A DNA stretch of 40,200 nt from Archangium sp. (GCA_030695565.1 JAUYRZ010000043.1:1-40200); one strand, 5' to 3'; shown: positions 11,269 through 21,587, counted from the stretch's first letter. Program-made: numbers and translations. The notes: generated from the sequence alone by a model not told the origin.

Positions 11269-12255
11269 GTGAAAAGGCCCCGGCTTTCTCTCTCTGCGTT
11301 TGAGGCCGGCGTTCGCTCCGGCGATCGCGGCGTGCTCGCTCAGGCGATCACCTTGATCGAGAGCCGTGATCGCGACGATGGCGTGCTCGCTCAGGCGCTG
11401 TTGACCCGTTTGCTTCCCTTCACAGGGGCGGCCAGGCGGGTGGGCATCACCGGCGTTCCCGGCGTTGGGAAGAGCACCTTCGTCGACGCGCTCGGCATGA
11501 AGTTGCTCGAGCAAGGCAACAAGGTCGCCGTGCTCGCGATCGACCCCACCAGCAGCATCTCGGGCGGGTCGATCCTCGGCGACAAGACGCGCATGGCCCG
11601 GCTCTCCCTCGAGCCCCAAGCGTTCATCAGACCGTCACCCAGCGGCCTCACCCCCGGCGGCATCGCGCGGCGAACCCGTGAGACGATGCTCCTCTGCGAA
11701 GCAGCCGGCTTCGACGTGGTGCTCGTCGAGACCGTCGGCGTCGGGCAGGGCGAGACCGCCGTCGCAGAGATGGTCGACTGCTTCCTCGTGCTCATGCTCC
11801 CCGGGGCGGGTGACGAGCTGCAGGGCATCAAGAAGGGCGTGCTCGAGCTCGCCGACCTCATCGCCGTGAACAAGTCAGACGGGGAGGGCGCCGCACTCGC
11901 CCGCGTCGCGCTCGGCGAGCTCAAGGCTGCGCTCCGCTACGTGCCTCGCAAACGGGGCGACTGGGAACCGCAGGCCGTTGCCATCTCCGCTCGCACCGGC
12001 GACGGCATCGACGCGTTGTGGGCCATCGTCGGTGACCACCGCGCCGCGCTGGAGAAATCGGGCGGCCTTGCCGAGCTGCGTCACGAACAGCAGCGCTCGT
12101 GGATGTGGTCGCTCATCAGTGAACGGCTCGACCTCGCCTTCCGCCACCACCCTGAAGTCGCCCAGAAGCTGCCGAGCCTGGAAGCCGAGGTTCGCGCGGG
12201 GCGCATGACGCCAACCTCAGCTGCAGACGCGTTGCTCGCAATTTTTGGGGTCTGA
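11269..12255 (+). CDS. meaB: MeaB-type GTPase, chaperone of methylmalonyl-CoA mutase
   Basis: MeaB protects and reactivates methylmalonyl-CoA mutase by GTP-gated control of cobalamin loading. The protein shows the G3E family P-loop GVPGVGKST at 62-70, the switch-like block DPTSSISGGSILGDKTRM, ETVGVGQGE, and the guanine-specificity motif NKSD. The C-terminal dimerisation helices include RHEQQRSWMWSLISERL. From GTG 11269 it has 328 residues, the usual size. That start is preferred because the longer frame back to 11188 would be translated from the repeat at the end of mutB. Position directly behind mutAB supports the mutase-specific role over the old ArgK annotation. Confidence 0.93.
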   Translation: MKRPRLSLSAFEAGVRSGDRGVLAQAITLIESRDRDDGVLAQALLTRLLPFTGAARRVGITGVPGVGKSTFVDALGMKLLEQGNKVAVLAIDPTSSISGGSILGDKTRMARLSLEPQAFIRPSPSGLTPGGIARRTRETMLLCEAAGFDVVLVETVGVGQGETAVAEMVDCFLVLMLPGAGDELQGIKKGVLELADLIAVNKSDGEGAALARVALGELKAALRYVPRKRGDWEPQAVAISARTGDGIDALWAIVGDHRAALEKSGGLAELRHEQQRSWMWSLISERLDLAFRHHPEVAQKLPSLEAEVRAGRMTPTSAADALLAIFGV

Positions 12256-12285
12256 GCTCTTTTTTTCGGGGTGACCCCGGTCAGA
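12251..12285. promoter_or_regulatory. Imperfect palindrome between meaB and next gene
   Basis: A perfect inner palindrome CGGGGTGACCCCG at 12267-12279 sits within outer arms TCTGA (12251-12255) and TCAGA (12281-12285). It follows a run of seven T residues, so it is not a classical rho-independent terminator for the plus strand. It could be an operator or RNA structure. The meaB stop codon overlaps its left arm. Confidence 0.35.
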
Positions 12286-12327
12286 GTCCTCGCGCCGACG
12301 AGCCCAGCGCGTACAATTCACCTCGAC

Positions 12328-13443
12328 GTGCCGACACTCAGCTGTTTCTTCGCGATCTACACCGAGGGAGAGAGTCTCCACGACTCGTTCCCTTCGCCCA
12401 CCGCCACCGATGTGTTCCTCGGCGAGATGGGAACCCTCATCCTCCCCGGCCCGAAAGACGAACTCTTCGGCCCTCACGCGAACATCTTCTCGCGCGTGAA
12501 GCTCAAGCGAGGCTTCCTGCTGGGCTTCACCCGCAAGCTGCACGGGCGGGCGGAGACCTTCTTCAGCGAAGTGCGCATGGCCGTGCTGCGCGCGACCGCG
12601 GGCGCCAAGGGCGTCGGGCTCGACATCTTGAGGCTCGCTCCGTTTCCGCTGGAGACCGCGAGCGAATCGCTCCCGGAGGACCTGCTCGCCGAAGACCTGT
12701 TCTCGGTCGGCTTCACCGAGATGGGCGACAGGGGCCTGCGCGCCGAGACGCTGGGTTTCGCCAAGCTGGGTCAGCGCGAGATCACCTTCGAGTTCACCGA
12801 CCCCGCGCTCATCGAAGAGGCCGCGTTGATGTGCGGCCATCTCGCTGACTGGCTGCTCGATCACAAGAAGCGCATCTCACACGGCGAGTCGATGTCGTTC
12901 GGGTTCGACCGCATCTCGTTCTTCTCCGCCGAAGGCAGTGCAGGGGGCCCCTTCCGCGGGTGGCACCCGCCGTTGATTCAGAAGCTGATCCCCGAAGAGC
13001 TCTTTCCGGGCGTCGGGGTGCTCGAAGTGCACGCGTTCCCTCCGGGCCACGCCGACCTGCGAGAAGACCTGACCATTCCGCTGCGCCGCGCGCTCGAACA
13101 GCGCACGTTGTTGGAGGAGCTGGATCTCTCCGGCGACGCGCCGCACTCCTCGAGCACGGCCCAGGTGAAGGGCTTCATCACCGAGCTCAAGAGCCTCGTG
13201 GCGATGCGCGAAGAGTCGGCCAACTCGAAAGACAGCGGCTGGCGCTTTCGCAGCACCGTCGAGGGTGACTCGGGAGAGAACGGCGTGATGTCGCTGGCCG
13301 ATCTCGCGCGCCGCGCGCCTGAGCTGGTGCGTTTTCTCGCGCTCCCTCAGGGCGTGAAGCTCACCTGGGACATTCAGGGAGATCTCGATGTCGACCGGTC
13401 TCGCGTCGAGTTGGATGAGGACGAGCTGGCCGACGACTCATGA
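12328..13443 (+). CDS. Conserved-looking protein of unknown function
   Basis: The gene has strong coding bias but no family I can name. The product (371 residues from GTG 12328; the frame stays open to GTG 12271) lacks a signal peptide or membrane helix. It opens PTLSCFFAIYTEGESLHDSFPSP and contains a central region of mixed alpha/beta character (RGFLLGFTRKLHGRAETFF, LMCGHLADWLLDHKK) and an acidic end (RVELDEDELADDS). GTG 12328 is favoured because the preceding residues fall in the palindromic gap and look non-coding. The downstream methyltransferase starts at or just after its stop, suggesting a shared transcript with meaB and the HMG-CoA lyase gene. Function unknown. Confidence 0.6.
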   Translation: MPTLSCFFAIYTEGESLHDSFPSPTATDVFLGEMGTLILPGPKDELFGPHANIFSRVKLKRGFLLGFTRKLHGRAETFFSEVRMAVLRATAGAKGVGLDILRLAPFPLETASESLPEDLLAEDLFSVGFTEMGDRGLRAETLGFAKLGQREITFEFTDPALIEEAALMCGHLADWLLDHKKRISHGESMSFGFDRISFFSAEGSAGGPFRGWHPPLIQKLIPEELFPGVGVLEVHAFPPGHADLREDLTIPLRRALEQRTLLEELDLSGDAPHSSSTAQVKGFITELKSLVAMREESANSKDSGWRFRSTVEGDSGENGVMSLADLARRAPELVRFLALPQGVKLTWDIQGDLDVDRSRVELDEDELADDS

Positions 13444-13459
13444 AACGCCGGTCCTCCAG

Positions 13460-14185
13460 GTGGCCCCTCGACTGCTCTCGGGGCGAACGGTGAGCGGCCC
13501 GTTCTTCGGCGAGCTGTATCTGCGCTCGACCCGCCCGTTCCTCTCCGACGTCGTCACCGAAGCCGAAGCCCGCTTCCTGCGCACCAACCTGCCCGAAGGC
13601 CGCCTGCTCGATCTCGGCTGTGGTCACGGCCGGCACCTGGCGCAGGTCCCCGCGTTCGGCATCGATCGCGACCCGCTCTCTCTGGCTGAGGCGAAGACCT
13701 TCGGGCCGGTGGTGCGGGGTGACTTCCGCGCGCTGCCGTACCGCACCGCGAGCTTTCGGGGCGCGTGGTGTTGGTACAACTCCATGGGCACCTTCGAAGA
13801 CGATCAGGTTCCCCTGATCCTCGCGGAGCTCAGCCGGTGCGTGGCCCCCGGCGGCGCGCTGGTCATTCAGGGCTCTCACCTCGACCGCGCGATCGCCCAG
13901 CCAGAGGCGGGGTACGACGGACCGCTCCCCGATGGCAGTCACCTCAAGGAGCGCGCCGTTTTCAACCCGCAGAAGAAACGCGACGAAATTCATCGCTCTC
14001 TGCAGCTCCCCGATGGTCGACTCATGGAGGCACCGTTCTTCATCCGTTACTATGACCTCGAGGAATGGCGCGGATTGCTGGCAGAAGCGGGGTTTGAGGT
14101 GGCGTGGTCGGTCGGCGGCCTCGATGGCGCGCCGTTAAACGAATCCTCCACAGACGTGATTGTCGGAGCGAAGAAGTCCCCATGA
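13460..14185 (+). CDS. Class I SAM-dependent methyltransferase
   Basis: A Rossmann-fold methyltransferase of about 241 residues. Motif I is LLDLGCGHGRH (DLGCGHG at 51-57 from this start), followed by an acidic residue in FGIDRD that should bind the ribose of S-adenosylmethionine, and a motif-III-like LSRCVAPGGALVIQG. The later YYDLEEWRGLLAEAGFEV is typical of Methyltransf_11/25 enzymes. Substrate cannot be told from sequence. Candidate starts are GTG 13460 (used), GTG 13490, or an ATG at 13388 overlapping the upstream gene by 56 bases. The stop overlaps the ATG of the HMG-CoA lyase gene. Confidence 0.8.
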   Translation: MAPRLLSGRTVSGPFFGELYLRSTRPFLSDVVTEAEARFLRTNLPEGRLLDLGCGHGRHLAQVPAFGIDRDPLSLAEAKTFGPVVRGDFRALPYRTASFRGAWCWYNSMGTFEDDQVPLILAELSRCVAPGGALVIQGSHLDRAIAQPEAGYDGPLPDGSHLKERAVFNPQKKRDEIHRSLQLPDGRLMEAPFFIRYYDLEEWRGLLAEAGFEVAWSVGGLDGAPLNESSTDVIVGAKKSP

Positions 14186-15132
14186 CGATGACCAACCCAC
14201 TCGGAGCGATCCCCAAGCGGGTCGAGGTCTATGAGGTCGGGCCCCGCGATGGGCTGCAGAACGAGCTGCGCACGCTCGCCACCGCCGACAAGGCGCGGCT
14301 GATCGAGGCACTGGTCGGCTCAGGCCTCAAGCGCATCGAGGTGTCCTCGTTCGTTTCTCCCCGGTGGATTCCGCAGCTGGCTGACGCGGAGAAGCTCATC
14401 GGCCTCGTGCCGCGGCGGGAGGGTGTGGTGTTCACCGCGCTCGTGCCCAACTTGAAGGGCCTCGAGCGGGCGCGCGCGGCCGGGCTTCAAGAGGCGGCGG
14501 TGTTCCTGTCGGTCACCGAGAGCCACTCGCAGAAGAACATCAACAAGTCGGTCGCTGACGCGATCAGCACCGCTCGCGAGGTCGCCAATGGCGCGCGCGC
14601 GGCCGGCATGCGGGTGCGCTGCTACCTGTCGACCGTGTGGGGCTGCCCGTATGAGGGCATCACGCCGGTGGCCCGGGTGGTCGAGGTGGTGAAGCAGCTG
14701 GCGGACATCGGGTTTTACCAGCTGTCGCTGGGTGACACGATCGGGGTGGGCACTCCGAGTCAGACCGCGGAGATCGTCGGTGAGGTCTCGAAGGTCGTGG
14801 GTTTGGGGCAGATCGCGCTCCACCTGCACGACACGCGCGGGACGGCGCTGGCGAATGCGCTGGTGGGCCTGAGCATGGGCGTCACCACGTTCGACGCGAG
14901 CATCGGTGGGTTGGGTGGGTGCCCGTATGCGCCTGGCGCGGCGGGGAACCTGGCTACAGAGGATCTCGTGTTCATGCTTCAGGGCATGGGCGTCGAGACG
15001 GGGATCGATCTCGGTAAGCTCGTCGAGGCGGGTGAGCTTGCTCAGGAGTTGATTGGCCGAAAATTGTCCGGGAAGTACCTGCAGGCGGCGCTCGGTGAGC
15101 GCGAGAAGATGGCCAATCGGGCCCGGAAGTAG
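14182..15132 (+). CDS. mvaB: Hydroxymethylglutaryl-CoA lyase
   Basis: Cleaves HMG-CoA to acetoacetate and acetyl-CoA, the last step of leucine degradation. The DRE-TIM metallolyase hallmarks are present: GPRDGLQNE at 20-28 (Arg22/Asp23), SSFVSP, HLHD at 214-217 for the divalent metal, and the family signature GGLGGCPYAPGAAGN with catalytic Cys247. At 316 residues it is full length. The ATG at 14182 overlaps the methyltransferase stop (ATGA). With mutAB, meaB and icmF nearby it points to branched-chain amino acid catabolism; in myxobacteria the isovaleryl-CoA/HMG-CoA branch is also tied to iso-fatty acids, which is known biology, not something visible here. Confidence 0.95.
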   Translation: MTMTNPLGAIPKRVEVYEVGPRDGLQNELRTLATADKARLIEALVGSGLKRIEVSSFVSPRWIPQLADAEKLIGLVPRREGVVFTALVPNLKGLERARAAGLQEAAVFLSVTESHSQKNINKSVADAISTAREVANGARAAGMRVRCYLSTVWGCPYEGITPVARVVEVVKQLADIGFYQLSLGDTIGVGTPSQTAEIVGEVSKVVGLGQIALHLHDTRGTALANALVGLSMGVTTFDASIGGLGGCPYAPGAAGNLATEDLVFMLQGMGVETGIDLGKLVEAGELAQELIGRKLSGKYLQAALGEREKMANRARK

Positions 15133-15159
15133 CTCCCTCTCGCCCGAAGGGAGAGGGGA
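15133..15159 (+). terminator. Hairpin after mvaB (repeat copy 5, short form)
   Basis: CCCTCTC (15135-15141) pairs with GAGAGGG (15151-15157) around a nine-base loop. It begins right after the mvaB stop and lies between convergent genes, so it may end both transcripts. It has only the core of the repeat family and no G-rich tail, so it may be an independent hairpin. Confidence 0.6.
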
Positions 15160-15178
15160 CCTCGTTCCACTTACTTGT

Positions 15179-17302
15179 TCACTTGAATAAGCGCTTGAGC
15201 CAACCGAGCACCCCGCGGGGCTGGAACACGTCGACCTCGGGGTCGGTGTCCTCTTCCATCGCGCGGATGTGCTCCTTCACGTTGGCCGGCGTGTCACGCG
15301 TGGCGAACTGAGAGACGATCCGCCTTCCGGTCGACTCCTCTTTCGCCGTGATGGTCAGCAGGCACTCGTTGCTCAGCTCGAAGCTCAGCTCGATCGCGAC
15401 CGAACCTCGCGGCCCCGGCGGGAGATCCGTCACCTTGAAGTTGCCCAGCCAGGTGTTCTCACCGGCACGCGTGGCCTCGCCCTGGAAGACCGGCAGCTCG
15501 AGCGTCTTCTGATTCTCGCGCGTGGTGACCATCTGGTATTTGCGCGTGGTCGGCAAAGAGGTGTTGCGCGCAATGATCGGGTGAAACCGCCCGCCGGGCA
15601 GGCCGATGCCGATCGACATCGGCAACACGTCGATGAGCAGCAGCCCCGCTTTCTTTTCCAACGCATCGGCGAGCAGCGCGGCACCGAGCGCGACCGCTTC
15701 TTCCGGGTTGCCCACCATCACCGGCTGGCGGCCGAAGAGCAGCTTGATGCGCTCCTGCACCAGCGGCGCGCGCGATTGGCCACCGACCAGCACGATCTCG
15801 TCGATCTGATCGGCGCGCAGGGTGCGGTTGCGAATGACCTCCTGGCAGACCTCCATGGTGCGATCGACGATCGCCCGGGTGATTCGCTCGAGCTGCTGCC
15901 GGGTCAGGGTGACGTCGAGGTCGACGGGCTTGCCGTTCACCACCGAGACGAAGGGCACGTGAATGCGCGCTTCGGTGAGGTTCGACAACGCGATCTTCGC
16001 GCGCTCGGCGGCGTCGTACACGCGCTGAATCGCCACCCGATCGGTGAAGATGGTGTCGGTCTTCTCCTCGAAGTCGCTCATCAACTGCGTGACGATCGCG
16101 GAGTCGAAGTCGATGCCGCCCAGGAACGTGTCGCCGCCCGTGGAGACCACCTCGTAGACGGCCTCGGTGTACTCGAGCACCGACGCGTCGAAGGTGCCGC
16201 CGCCCAGGTCGTAGACCAGCACCCGCTGCGGCTTGCGATGCGAATGGCCCCAGGCGAGCGCAGCCGCGGTCGGCTCGTTGACGATGCGCTCGACGTGGAA
16301 ACCCGCGAGGCGGCCAGCTTCACGCACGGCCTCACGCTGCCGCTCGGAGTACCAGGCAGGCACGGTAATCACCGCGCGGTGAACGGGCTCGTTGAGGCGG
16401 TGTTCTGCGAGTTGTTTGAGCTCGCGCAGCAGCAAGGCAGAGAGCTCCTCGAGCCGGTACGCCCGATCACCCAGCTGCACCGCGCACTCGCCGTCTTCGG
16501 TGGGCACCACCTCGTACGGGAAACGCTTGAGCAGCTCGCGCACTTCGGGCGAGTCCACCGGCCGGCCGATGAGGCGCTTGAAGCCGTAGACGACCCACTT
16601 CGGGTTGATGGTGAGCTGGCTCTTGGCGGCGGCACCGACCACGAGCTGACCACGCGGCGTGAGCGCGATCATCGACGGCACCAGCGCCTGGCCGTCTTTC
16701 CAGCTCAACAGCATCGGCTTGCCGTCGCGCACGATCGCCGCGCAGGAGTTCGTGGTGCCCAGATCGATGCCGATGATGGGCCCGGTGCGCGGGGGCTCAG
16801 GCGCAGCCTCGAAGGCGGGCGCCTTCACCTGCGTGGTGTCGCCTTGCACCAGCAACCGGCCGGCGAGCTCTGAGGGCAGGGGGGCCTGGGCCTGGGAGGC
16901 TGCTGGCGGCTCGGGCGGGATGGCGTCGGGGCTGGTGTCGATCGGCCCCACGTTCCTGGGGATCGGCGGATCCGACGAACGCGCGTGCGGCATCGCTGCA
17001 GAGGCCGACTCGAGGAACCGCCGGCTCACCGCGTCGAGGGTGATGAACTTGAAGCCCATGCCCGTGACGCCTTCGCCCTTGTTGCCGGTGACGTAGGCGA
17101 CGACCGCCGAGGCGTAGAGCACCCGCGCTCCCGTCTCGATCTTGATCTCCAGGAGCACCGAAGTGCCCGGGTTCTTCAGTGACTTGGAGCGGAGGTAGAT
17201 GCCCCCTCTCGTCAGGTTGGCCCCGTACTTCGCGAGGAAGTCTTCAGCCGTCGCGAAGGGCAGGCGCACCGAAAGGCCAATGGGCTTGTTGTCGGTGGAC
17301 AC
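15179..17302 (-). CDS. PilZ-like domain fused to Hsp70 (DnaK-type) chaperone
   Basis: A 707-residue fusion. Residues 1-108 resemble the myxobacterial PilZ-related domain: NLTRGGIYLRS at 29-39 is the NxSxxG-type loop and GVTGMGFKFI at 78-87 the closing strand. The Arg pair expected before the loop for cyclic-di-GMP binding is not obvious. A Pro/Ala-rich linker (110-174) leads to a full Hsp70: GIDLGTTNSCAAI at 178-190, NEPTAAALA at 342-350, DLGGGTFD at 365-372, then substrate-binding strands and a short end WLKRLFK. It lacks the DnaK lid-length C-terminus. The start is GTG at 17302. It may couple a second-messenger or localisation signal to chaperone activity; the client is unknown. Confidence 0.88.
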   Translation of the reverse strand: MSTDNKPIGLSVRLPFATAEDFLAKYGANLTRGGIYLRSKSLKNPGTSVLLEIKIETGARVLYASAVVAYVTGNKGEGVTGMGFKFITLDAVSRRFLESASAAMPHARSSDPPIPRNVGPIDTSPDAIPPEPPAASQAQAPLPSELAGRLLVQGDTTQVKAPAFEAAPEPPRTGPIIGIDLGTTNSCAAIVRDGKPMLLSWKDGQALVPSMIALTPRGQLVVGAAAKSQLTINPKWVVYGFKRLIGRPVDSPEVRELLKRFPYEVVPTEDGECAVQLGDRAYRLEELSALLLRELKQLAEHRLNEPVHRAVITVPAWYSERQREAVREAGRLAGFHVERIVNEPTAAALAWGHSHRKPQRVLVYDLGGGTFDASVLEYTEAVYEVVSTGGDTFLGGIDFDSAIVTQLMSDFEEKTDTIFTDRVAIQRVYDAAERAKIALSNLTEARIHVPFVSVVNGKPVDLDVTLTRQQLERITRAIVDRTMEVCQEVIRNRTLRADQIDEIVLVGGQSRAPLVQERIKLLFGRQPVMVGNPEEAVALGAALLADALEKKAGLLLIDVLPMSIGIGLPGGRFHPIIARNTSLPTTRKYQMVTTRENQKTLELPVFQGEATRAGENTWLGNFKVTDLPPGPRGSVAIELSFELSNECLLTITAKEESTGRRIVSQFATRDTPANVKEHIRAMEEDTDPEVDVFQPRGVLGWLKRLFK

Positions 17303-18861
<1,559 letters not shown>

Positions 18862-18865
18862 AGTG

Positions 18866-18910
18866 CTCCCTCTCCCTGCGCAGCGGGGAGAGGGTTGGGG
18901 TGAGGGGCCG
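18866..18910 (+). repeat. Palindromic intergenic repeat, copy 6
   Basis: CCCTCTCCCTGCGCAGCGGGGAGAGGG-type hairpin with TTGGGGTGAGGGG tail, nearly identical to copy 3. It starts five bases after the guaB stop and lies between convergent genes, so it could terminate both. Confidence 0.82.
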
Positions 18911-18916
18911 ATTCGC

Positions 18917-19504
18917 TCACTTGTCGCGCTTGCGCTTCGTGTCCTTCACTTCGACCGTCTTCTCGGCGTTCGACAGGCGGGTCAGCAGTGAGTCTTTGTC
19001 GTCCAGCGCCAGCTTCTCGATCGCGCTGCGCAGAGTGTCGAAGCTCAGGCGCGCCGCCTTCACCGGCTTGCCGTCACGGTACTCGTCGACCACCGGCAGG
19101 TTGATGATCTCGCGAACGAGCCCTTCGAAGTCGAGCCGCACGTCGGCCTGCGACTGAATGCAGCCGTCGCGTGCCGCGATGATCTCCTGGCTGCCTTCCT
19201 GGTAGGCCAGGTCGGGGTTTCGCGAGAGCGCGTCTTCGAACTTGGCCGTGCGGTCCTTCACCTGATCGAACAGGTCCGTGTAGATGCCGATCCGCTTTTC
19301 TTCCGGGGCGGAGTCATCACGCGCCTTCGAGAGCTCCGACGTGATGTCGTCGCACTTCATCTTCACCAGGTCGCCGGCCGTCGATGAGGTGAGCGCTTCA
19401 CTGCGCTTCGTCTCCCGGTCGAGGCGATCGTCACTCGAGATCTCTTTTACGCAGCCGGTGAAAAGCAGGGCGGTCGCCACAATGGTCAGGATGCGCTTGC
19501 TCAT
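18917..19504 (-). CDS. Putative lipoprotein of unknown function
   Basis: A 195-residue protein with a lipoprotein signal: MSKRILTIVATALLFTGC, lipobox LFTGC with Cys18 as the lipidated residue. The mature part is highly charged and predicted helical (for example EEKRIGIYTDLFDQVKDRTAKFEDALSR), with three further cysteines, and ends in a basic tail KDTKRKRDK. I recognise no family. The open frame runs far upstream antisense to guaA, but ATG 19504 with the signal peptide is the only sensible start. It is convergent with guaB and divergent from guaA, with 60 bases between the starts. Confidence 0.75.
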   Translation of the reverse strand: MSKRILTIVATALLFTGCVKEISSDDRLDRETKRSEALTSSTAGDLVKMKCDDITSELSKARDDSAPEEKRIGIYTDLFDQVKDRTAKFEDALSRNPDLAYQEGSQEIIAARDGCIQSQADVRLDFEGLVREIINLPVVDEYRDGKPVKAARLSFDTLRSAIEKLALDDKDSLLTRLSNAEKTVEVKDTKRKRDK

Positions 19505-19564
19505 TGGCGCGAGAGTGTTGAAGGGATAAGGGCGTTCGTCAACGACTGATCCCGGAGCCTCACC

Positions 19565-21118
19565 GTGCACGCCACTCACGAGAAGATCCTGATCCTCGAT
19601 TTCGGTAGCCAGTACACCCAGCTCATCGCGCGCCGGGTGCGCGAACTGGGCGTCTACTGCGAAATCCAGCGTCACAACCTGACCCCCGCTGAAATCAAAG
19701 CCTTCAACCCGCAGGGCATCATTCTCTCGGGCGGCCCCATGTCGGTCGAGCAGGCCGGCGCCCCGATGTGCGCCCCTGAGCTGTTCGAGCTCGGCCTGCC
19801 CGTACTGGGCGTCTGCTACGGCCTGCAGCTGATGGCCAAGATGCTCGGGGGCCGGGTCGACAAGAGCGCCCACCGCGAGTTCGGGCCCGCCCAGGTCGAG
19901 GTCAGCTCGGCCCGCGGCCCTTTCGCCGCCTTCAAGGCAGGCACCCAGCTCAAGGTGTGGATGAGCCACGGTGACCGCGTCGAGGCGCTGCCTCCCGGTT
20001 TCGTGGCCATCGGCACGACGCCCAGCGCGCCGTTCGCCGCCGCGGCGCACCAGACCAAGCCTCTCTACGGCGTGCAGTTTCACCCCGAGGTGGTCCACAC
20101 GCCTGAAGGCAAAGAGATGCTGCGCGCCTTTCTCTTCACCGACTGCAAGGTGAAGGGCGACTGGACGATGAAGAGCTTCATCGAGGAGTCGATCCAGGAG
20201 ATCCGCGCCAAGGTCGGTGAGACGGGCAGGGTGATCTGCGGGTTGTCGGGCGGCGTCGACAGCTCGGTCGCTGCGCTCCTGCTGCACCGGGCGATCGGTG
20301 ATCGGCTTCAGTGCATCTTCGTCGACAACGGGCTGCTCCGGCACGCCGAGCGCGAGCAGGTCGAGGCGCTGTTCACCGGCCGCTTCCACGTGCCGCTCAA
20401 GACCATCGATGCGCGGGCGCGGTTCCTCGGCAAGCTGGCCGGGGTGACGGACCCCGAGAAGAAGCGGAAGACCATCGGTTACGAGTTCATCTCGGTGTTC
20501 GAAGAGGCCGCAGGTGAGTTCACCGATGCGAAGTTCCTCGCGCAGGGCACGCTGTACCCCGACGTGATCGAGTCGGTCTCCGTGGTGGGCAAGTCGGCGA
20601 CCATCAAGAGCCACCACAACGTCGGCGGGCTGCCCGAGAAAATGAAGCTCGCGCTGATCGAGCCGCTGCGCGAGCTGTTCAAAGATGAAGTGCGCGTGCT
20701 GGGCCGTGAGCTGGGTCTGCCTGACGAGATGGTGTCGCGGCATCCGTTCCCCGGGCCGGGTCTCGCCATTCGGGTCATCACCGATCTGACCGAGGCGCGC
20801 CTCGACATCCTCCGGAAGGCCGACGTGATCGTGCTCGAGGAGATCAACGCGGCCGGGCTCTACAAGGAGACGTGGCAGGCGTTTGCCGTGCTGCTCCCGG
20901 TGCAGAGCGTGGGCGTGATGGGCGATGAGCGCACGTATGAGATGACCTGCGCGGTTCGCGTGGTGACCTCGGTCGACGGCATGACCGCTGACTGGGCCCG
21001 CTTGCCGTATGACGTGCTCGGGAAGATCTCGAGCCGCATCTGCAACGAGGTGCGCGGGATCAATCGGGTGGTGTACGACATCTCGTCGAAACCGCCCGCC
21101 ACCATCGAGTGGGAGTAG
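19565..21118 (+). CDS. guaA: GMP synthase (glutamine-hydrolysing)
   Basis: Aminates XMP to GMP using glutamine and ATP. The N-terminal class I amidotransferase domain has the triad Cys84 (GVCYGLQL), His173 and Glu175 (QFHPEV). The ATP pyrophosphatase domain follows with the PP-loop SGGVDSS at 228-234. The C-terminal dimerisation/XMP-binding domain includes [13 protein letters not shown] and ends [17 protein letters not shown], the conserved finish. The 517-residue length is typical. The start is GTG at 19565, 60 bases from the divergent lipoprotein gene. Confidence 0.98.
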   Translation: MHATHEKILILDFGSQYTQLIARRVRELGVYCEIQRHNLTPAEIKAFNPQGIILSGGPMSVEQAGAPMCAPELFELGLPVLGVCYGLQLMAKMLGGRVDKSAHREFGPAQVEVSSARGPFAAFKAGTQLKVWMSHGDRVEALPPGFVAIGTTPSAPFAAAAHQTKPLYGVQFHPEVVHTPEGKEMLRAFLFTDCKVKGDWTMKSFIEESIQEIRAKVGETGRVICGLSGGVDSSVAALLLHRAIGDRLQCIFVDNGLLRHAEREQVEALFTGRFHVPLKTIDARARFLGKLAGVTDPEKKRKTIGYEFISVFEEAAGEFTDAKFLAQGTLYPDVIESVSVVGKSATIKSHHNVGGLPEKMKLALIEPLRELFKDEVRVLGRELGLPDEMVSRHPFPGPGLAIRVITDLTEARLDILRKADVIVLEEINAAGLYKETWQAFAVLLPVQSVGVMGDERTYEMTCAVRVVTSVDGMTADWARLPYDVLGKISSRICNEVRGINRVVYDISSKPPATIEWE

Positions 21119-21131
21119 TCTTTTCGCTTCC

Positions 21132-21467
21132 ATGGCTGCAGCCCAGAAGTCAGCGAAGAAGAAGAAGGCTCCCGCGACGAAGGCGGCTCTCAAGAAGAAG
21201 GCTTCTCGCGCTGCCGCGCTCGCCTGGTTTGCGAACCTGTCGAGCCGGATCTTCGAGGCCGGGGTGCCTGAGCTTCAGGTGCTGATCTCTGAGGCTCGGA
21301 CGTATGACCTCGTCGGGTTGAGCGAGGCGCTGGGCGAGGATTCCCAGGTGCTCGCGCTCAACAAGGCGGCCAATGAGCTGATTGAGGCAGGGTTGGATTC
21401 GTTTGGGGCAGCGAGCCCTCAGGGATTCCAGCTCCAGGTGCTTCGGGACATCTTGAACGACTCGTGA
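21132..21467 (+). CDS. Small protein with Lys-rich N-terminus, unknown function
   Basis: The 111-residue product begins 13 bases after the guaA stop and is probably read from the same mRNA. Residues 6-27 are a Lys/Ala-rich basic tail (KSAKKKKAPATKAALKKKAS) that could bind nucleic acid or be a flexible extension. The remainder is a compact helical domain without recognised motifs (LAWFANLSSRIFEAGVPELQVLISEA; FGAASPQGFQLQVLRDILNDS). ATG 21132 is chosen because the longer frame overlaps guaA. No family is recognised. Confidence 0.65.
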   Translation: MAAAQKSAKKKKAPATKAALKKKASRAAALAWFANLSSRIFEAGVPELQVLISEARTYDLVGLSEALGEDSQVLALNKAANELIEAGLDSFGAASPQGFQLQVLRDILNDS

Positions 21468-21476
21468 AACGAAAAA

Positions 21477-21530
21477 CCTCTCCCTGCGAGAGCGGGGAGA
21501 GGTCGGCCTGCAAGGCCGGGTGAGGGGCTC
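21477..21530 (+). repeat. Palindromic intergenic repeat, copy 7 (two-stem form)
   Basis: Core CCTCTCCCTGCG...CGGGGAGAGG followed by a second small hairpin CGGCC-TGCAA-GGCCG (21504-21518) and GGGTGAGGGGCT. Together with copy 8 it forms an inverted pair between the convergent guaA-side operon and the S46 peptidase gene. Confidence 0.82.
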
Positions 21531-21538
21531 AGCTGGGG

Positions 21539-21583
21539 CCCCTCACCCCGACCCTCTCCCCGCTGGCGCAGGGGGAGGGAGAA
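21539..21583 (-). repeat. Palindromic intergenic repeat, copy 8 (inverted)
   Basis: CCCCTCACCCC-GACCCTCTCCCCGC...CAGGGGGAGGGAG. This is the one-stem form in opposite orientation to copy 7, seven bases or so away, and it ends just before the peptidase stop codon. The two copies could pair with each other over most of their length. Confidence 0.8.
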
Positions 21584-21587
21584 CAGA

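Noticed and set aside
11329-11397. Direct repeat of about 17 bases (GGCGTGCTCGCTCAGGCG) inside meaB
   Set aside because: Explained by similar helical residues (VLAQA) in the MeaB N-terminus; not a mobile or regulatory repeat.
15269-16873. 534-residue open frame antisense to the PilZ-Hsp70 gene
   Set aside because: No motifs, Arg/His/Leu-rich shadow; the Hsp70 frame has all family motifs.
19505-21193. Long upstream extension of the minus-strand lipoprotein frame across guaA
   Set aside because: The extension is antisense to guaA, and the lipoprotein signal at ATG 19504 marks the true start.
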